Positions 63,821-64,000 of a stretch of 64,000 bases of DNA are shown piece after piece; position 1 is the stretch's first letter, and each line of letters starts with the position of its first letter. Source of the stretch: Salvator merianae (taxonomy: Eukaryota > Chordata > Lepidosauria > Squamata > Teiidae); the NCBI GenBank assembly GCA_003586115.2, contig QVOM02000126.1, positions 10,645,404-10,709,403 on the forward strand. The letters run 5' to 3'. The translations under genes and the position numbers were made by a program. The notes under the pieces are model-generated. The model made no database searches, was not told where the DNA came from, and was given only the letters and a program-made list of their open reading frames with translations.

Positions 63821-63830
63821 GCCAGATATT
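63821..63830 (-). other. FBXO34: 5' UTR part of the FBXO34 coding exon and splice acceptor
   Basis: On the minus strand TTTCTTTCTCTCGTAG precedes AATATCTGGC and then the ATG. This gives a strong acceptor (AG at 63831-63832) and leaves ten untranslated bases in this exon. Upstream exons lie beyond the window or in 63.83-64.0 kb, unseen. Confidence 0.75.
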
Positions 63831-64000
63831 CTACGAGAGAAAGAAAGAGAAAAAACGCGAGTGTCGTTGCTGCTGTTTTAAAGGACAACTGTTGCTAACG
63901 TTGAGGGGCGGTTATGAACACAGAAGCCAAGGGGCTCGCAGCGGATAGGAAAAGCAAATTACTTGGAGCCCAGGACATGGCAAAGCAGAGAACAGAAAGG

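Noticed and set aside
61760..63881. Long plus-strand open frames of 160-270 codons opposite FBXO34
   Set aside because: They are antisense shadows produced by the GC-rich FBXO34 frame; their translations are low-complexity and lack splice or start context.
1..64000. CRISPR arrays, bacterial operons or an endogenous retrovirus
   Set aside because: No regularly spaced short repeats, no compact gene arrangement, and no paired long terminal repeats with retroviral coding traces were seen.

Overview
The window is vertebrate nuclear DNA, most probably from a squamate reptile. It has split genes with consensus splice sites, a CpG-rich promoter and many decayed transposons. A tRNA-derived element near 1.55-1.85 kb matches my memory of the Sauria SINE, which is typical of squamates. 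The species cannot be fixed from the sequence.

Three genes are recognised with confidence, in the order and relative orientation I recall for human 14q22.3 (read in reverse). TBPL2 (+, coding exons 9.07-24.27 kb) is a germline TBP paralogue. ATG14 (+, ten coding exons, 26.04-51.68 kb) is the targeting subunit of the autophagy PI3-kinase complex I. FBXO34 (-, one large coding exon, 61.73-63.82 kb) is an F-box protein. A fourth gene, at the left edge (+, 286-467), is represented by a terminal coding exon that I could not identify. The first coding exon of TBPL2 and the 5' untranslated exons of FBXO34 were not found.

Layout: 0-0.85 kb, last exon of the unknown gene; 0.85-9.07 kb, transposon-rich DNA upstream of (or intron 1 of) TBPL2; 9.07-24.35 kb, TBPL2; 24.8-25.3 kb, a tandem SINE array; 25.8-26.3 kb, the ATG14 promoter and CpG island; 26.04-51.68 kb, ATG14 exons spread through introns of up to 7.8 kb; 51.68-54.74 kb, probable ATG14 3' UTR; 54.8-61.1 kb, repeats; 61.1-63.83 kb, FBXO34 3' UTR and coding exon.

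The repeats are the most informative part beyond the genes. They include several hAT-type elements with 8-bp target-site duplications, among them a three-copy foldback family; a broken Tc1-like transposon; a pair of palindromic elements with 3-bp duplications; a Tigger-like element; tandemly multiplied tRNA-type SINE heads in three places; more than ten 3' fragments of one CR1/L2-type LINE; and an L1 copy with a 17-bp target-site duplication ending about 30 bp from an ATG14 splice acceptor. ATG14 intron 7 uses a GC-AG splice pair, and the ATG14 C-terminus has Leu where I recall the membrane-binding Trp of the human BATS domain. I found no evidence of an undescribed multi-gene system; the novelty lies in element families, splice-site details and the unidentified exon.
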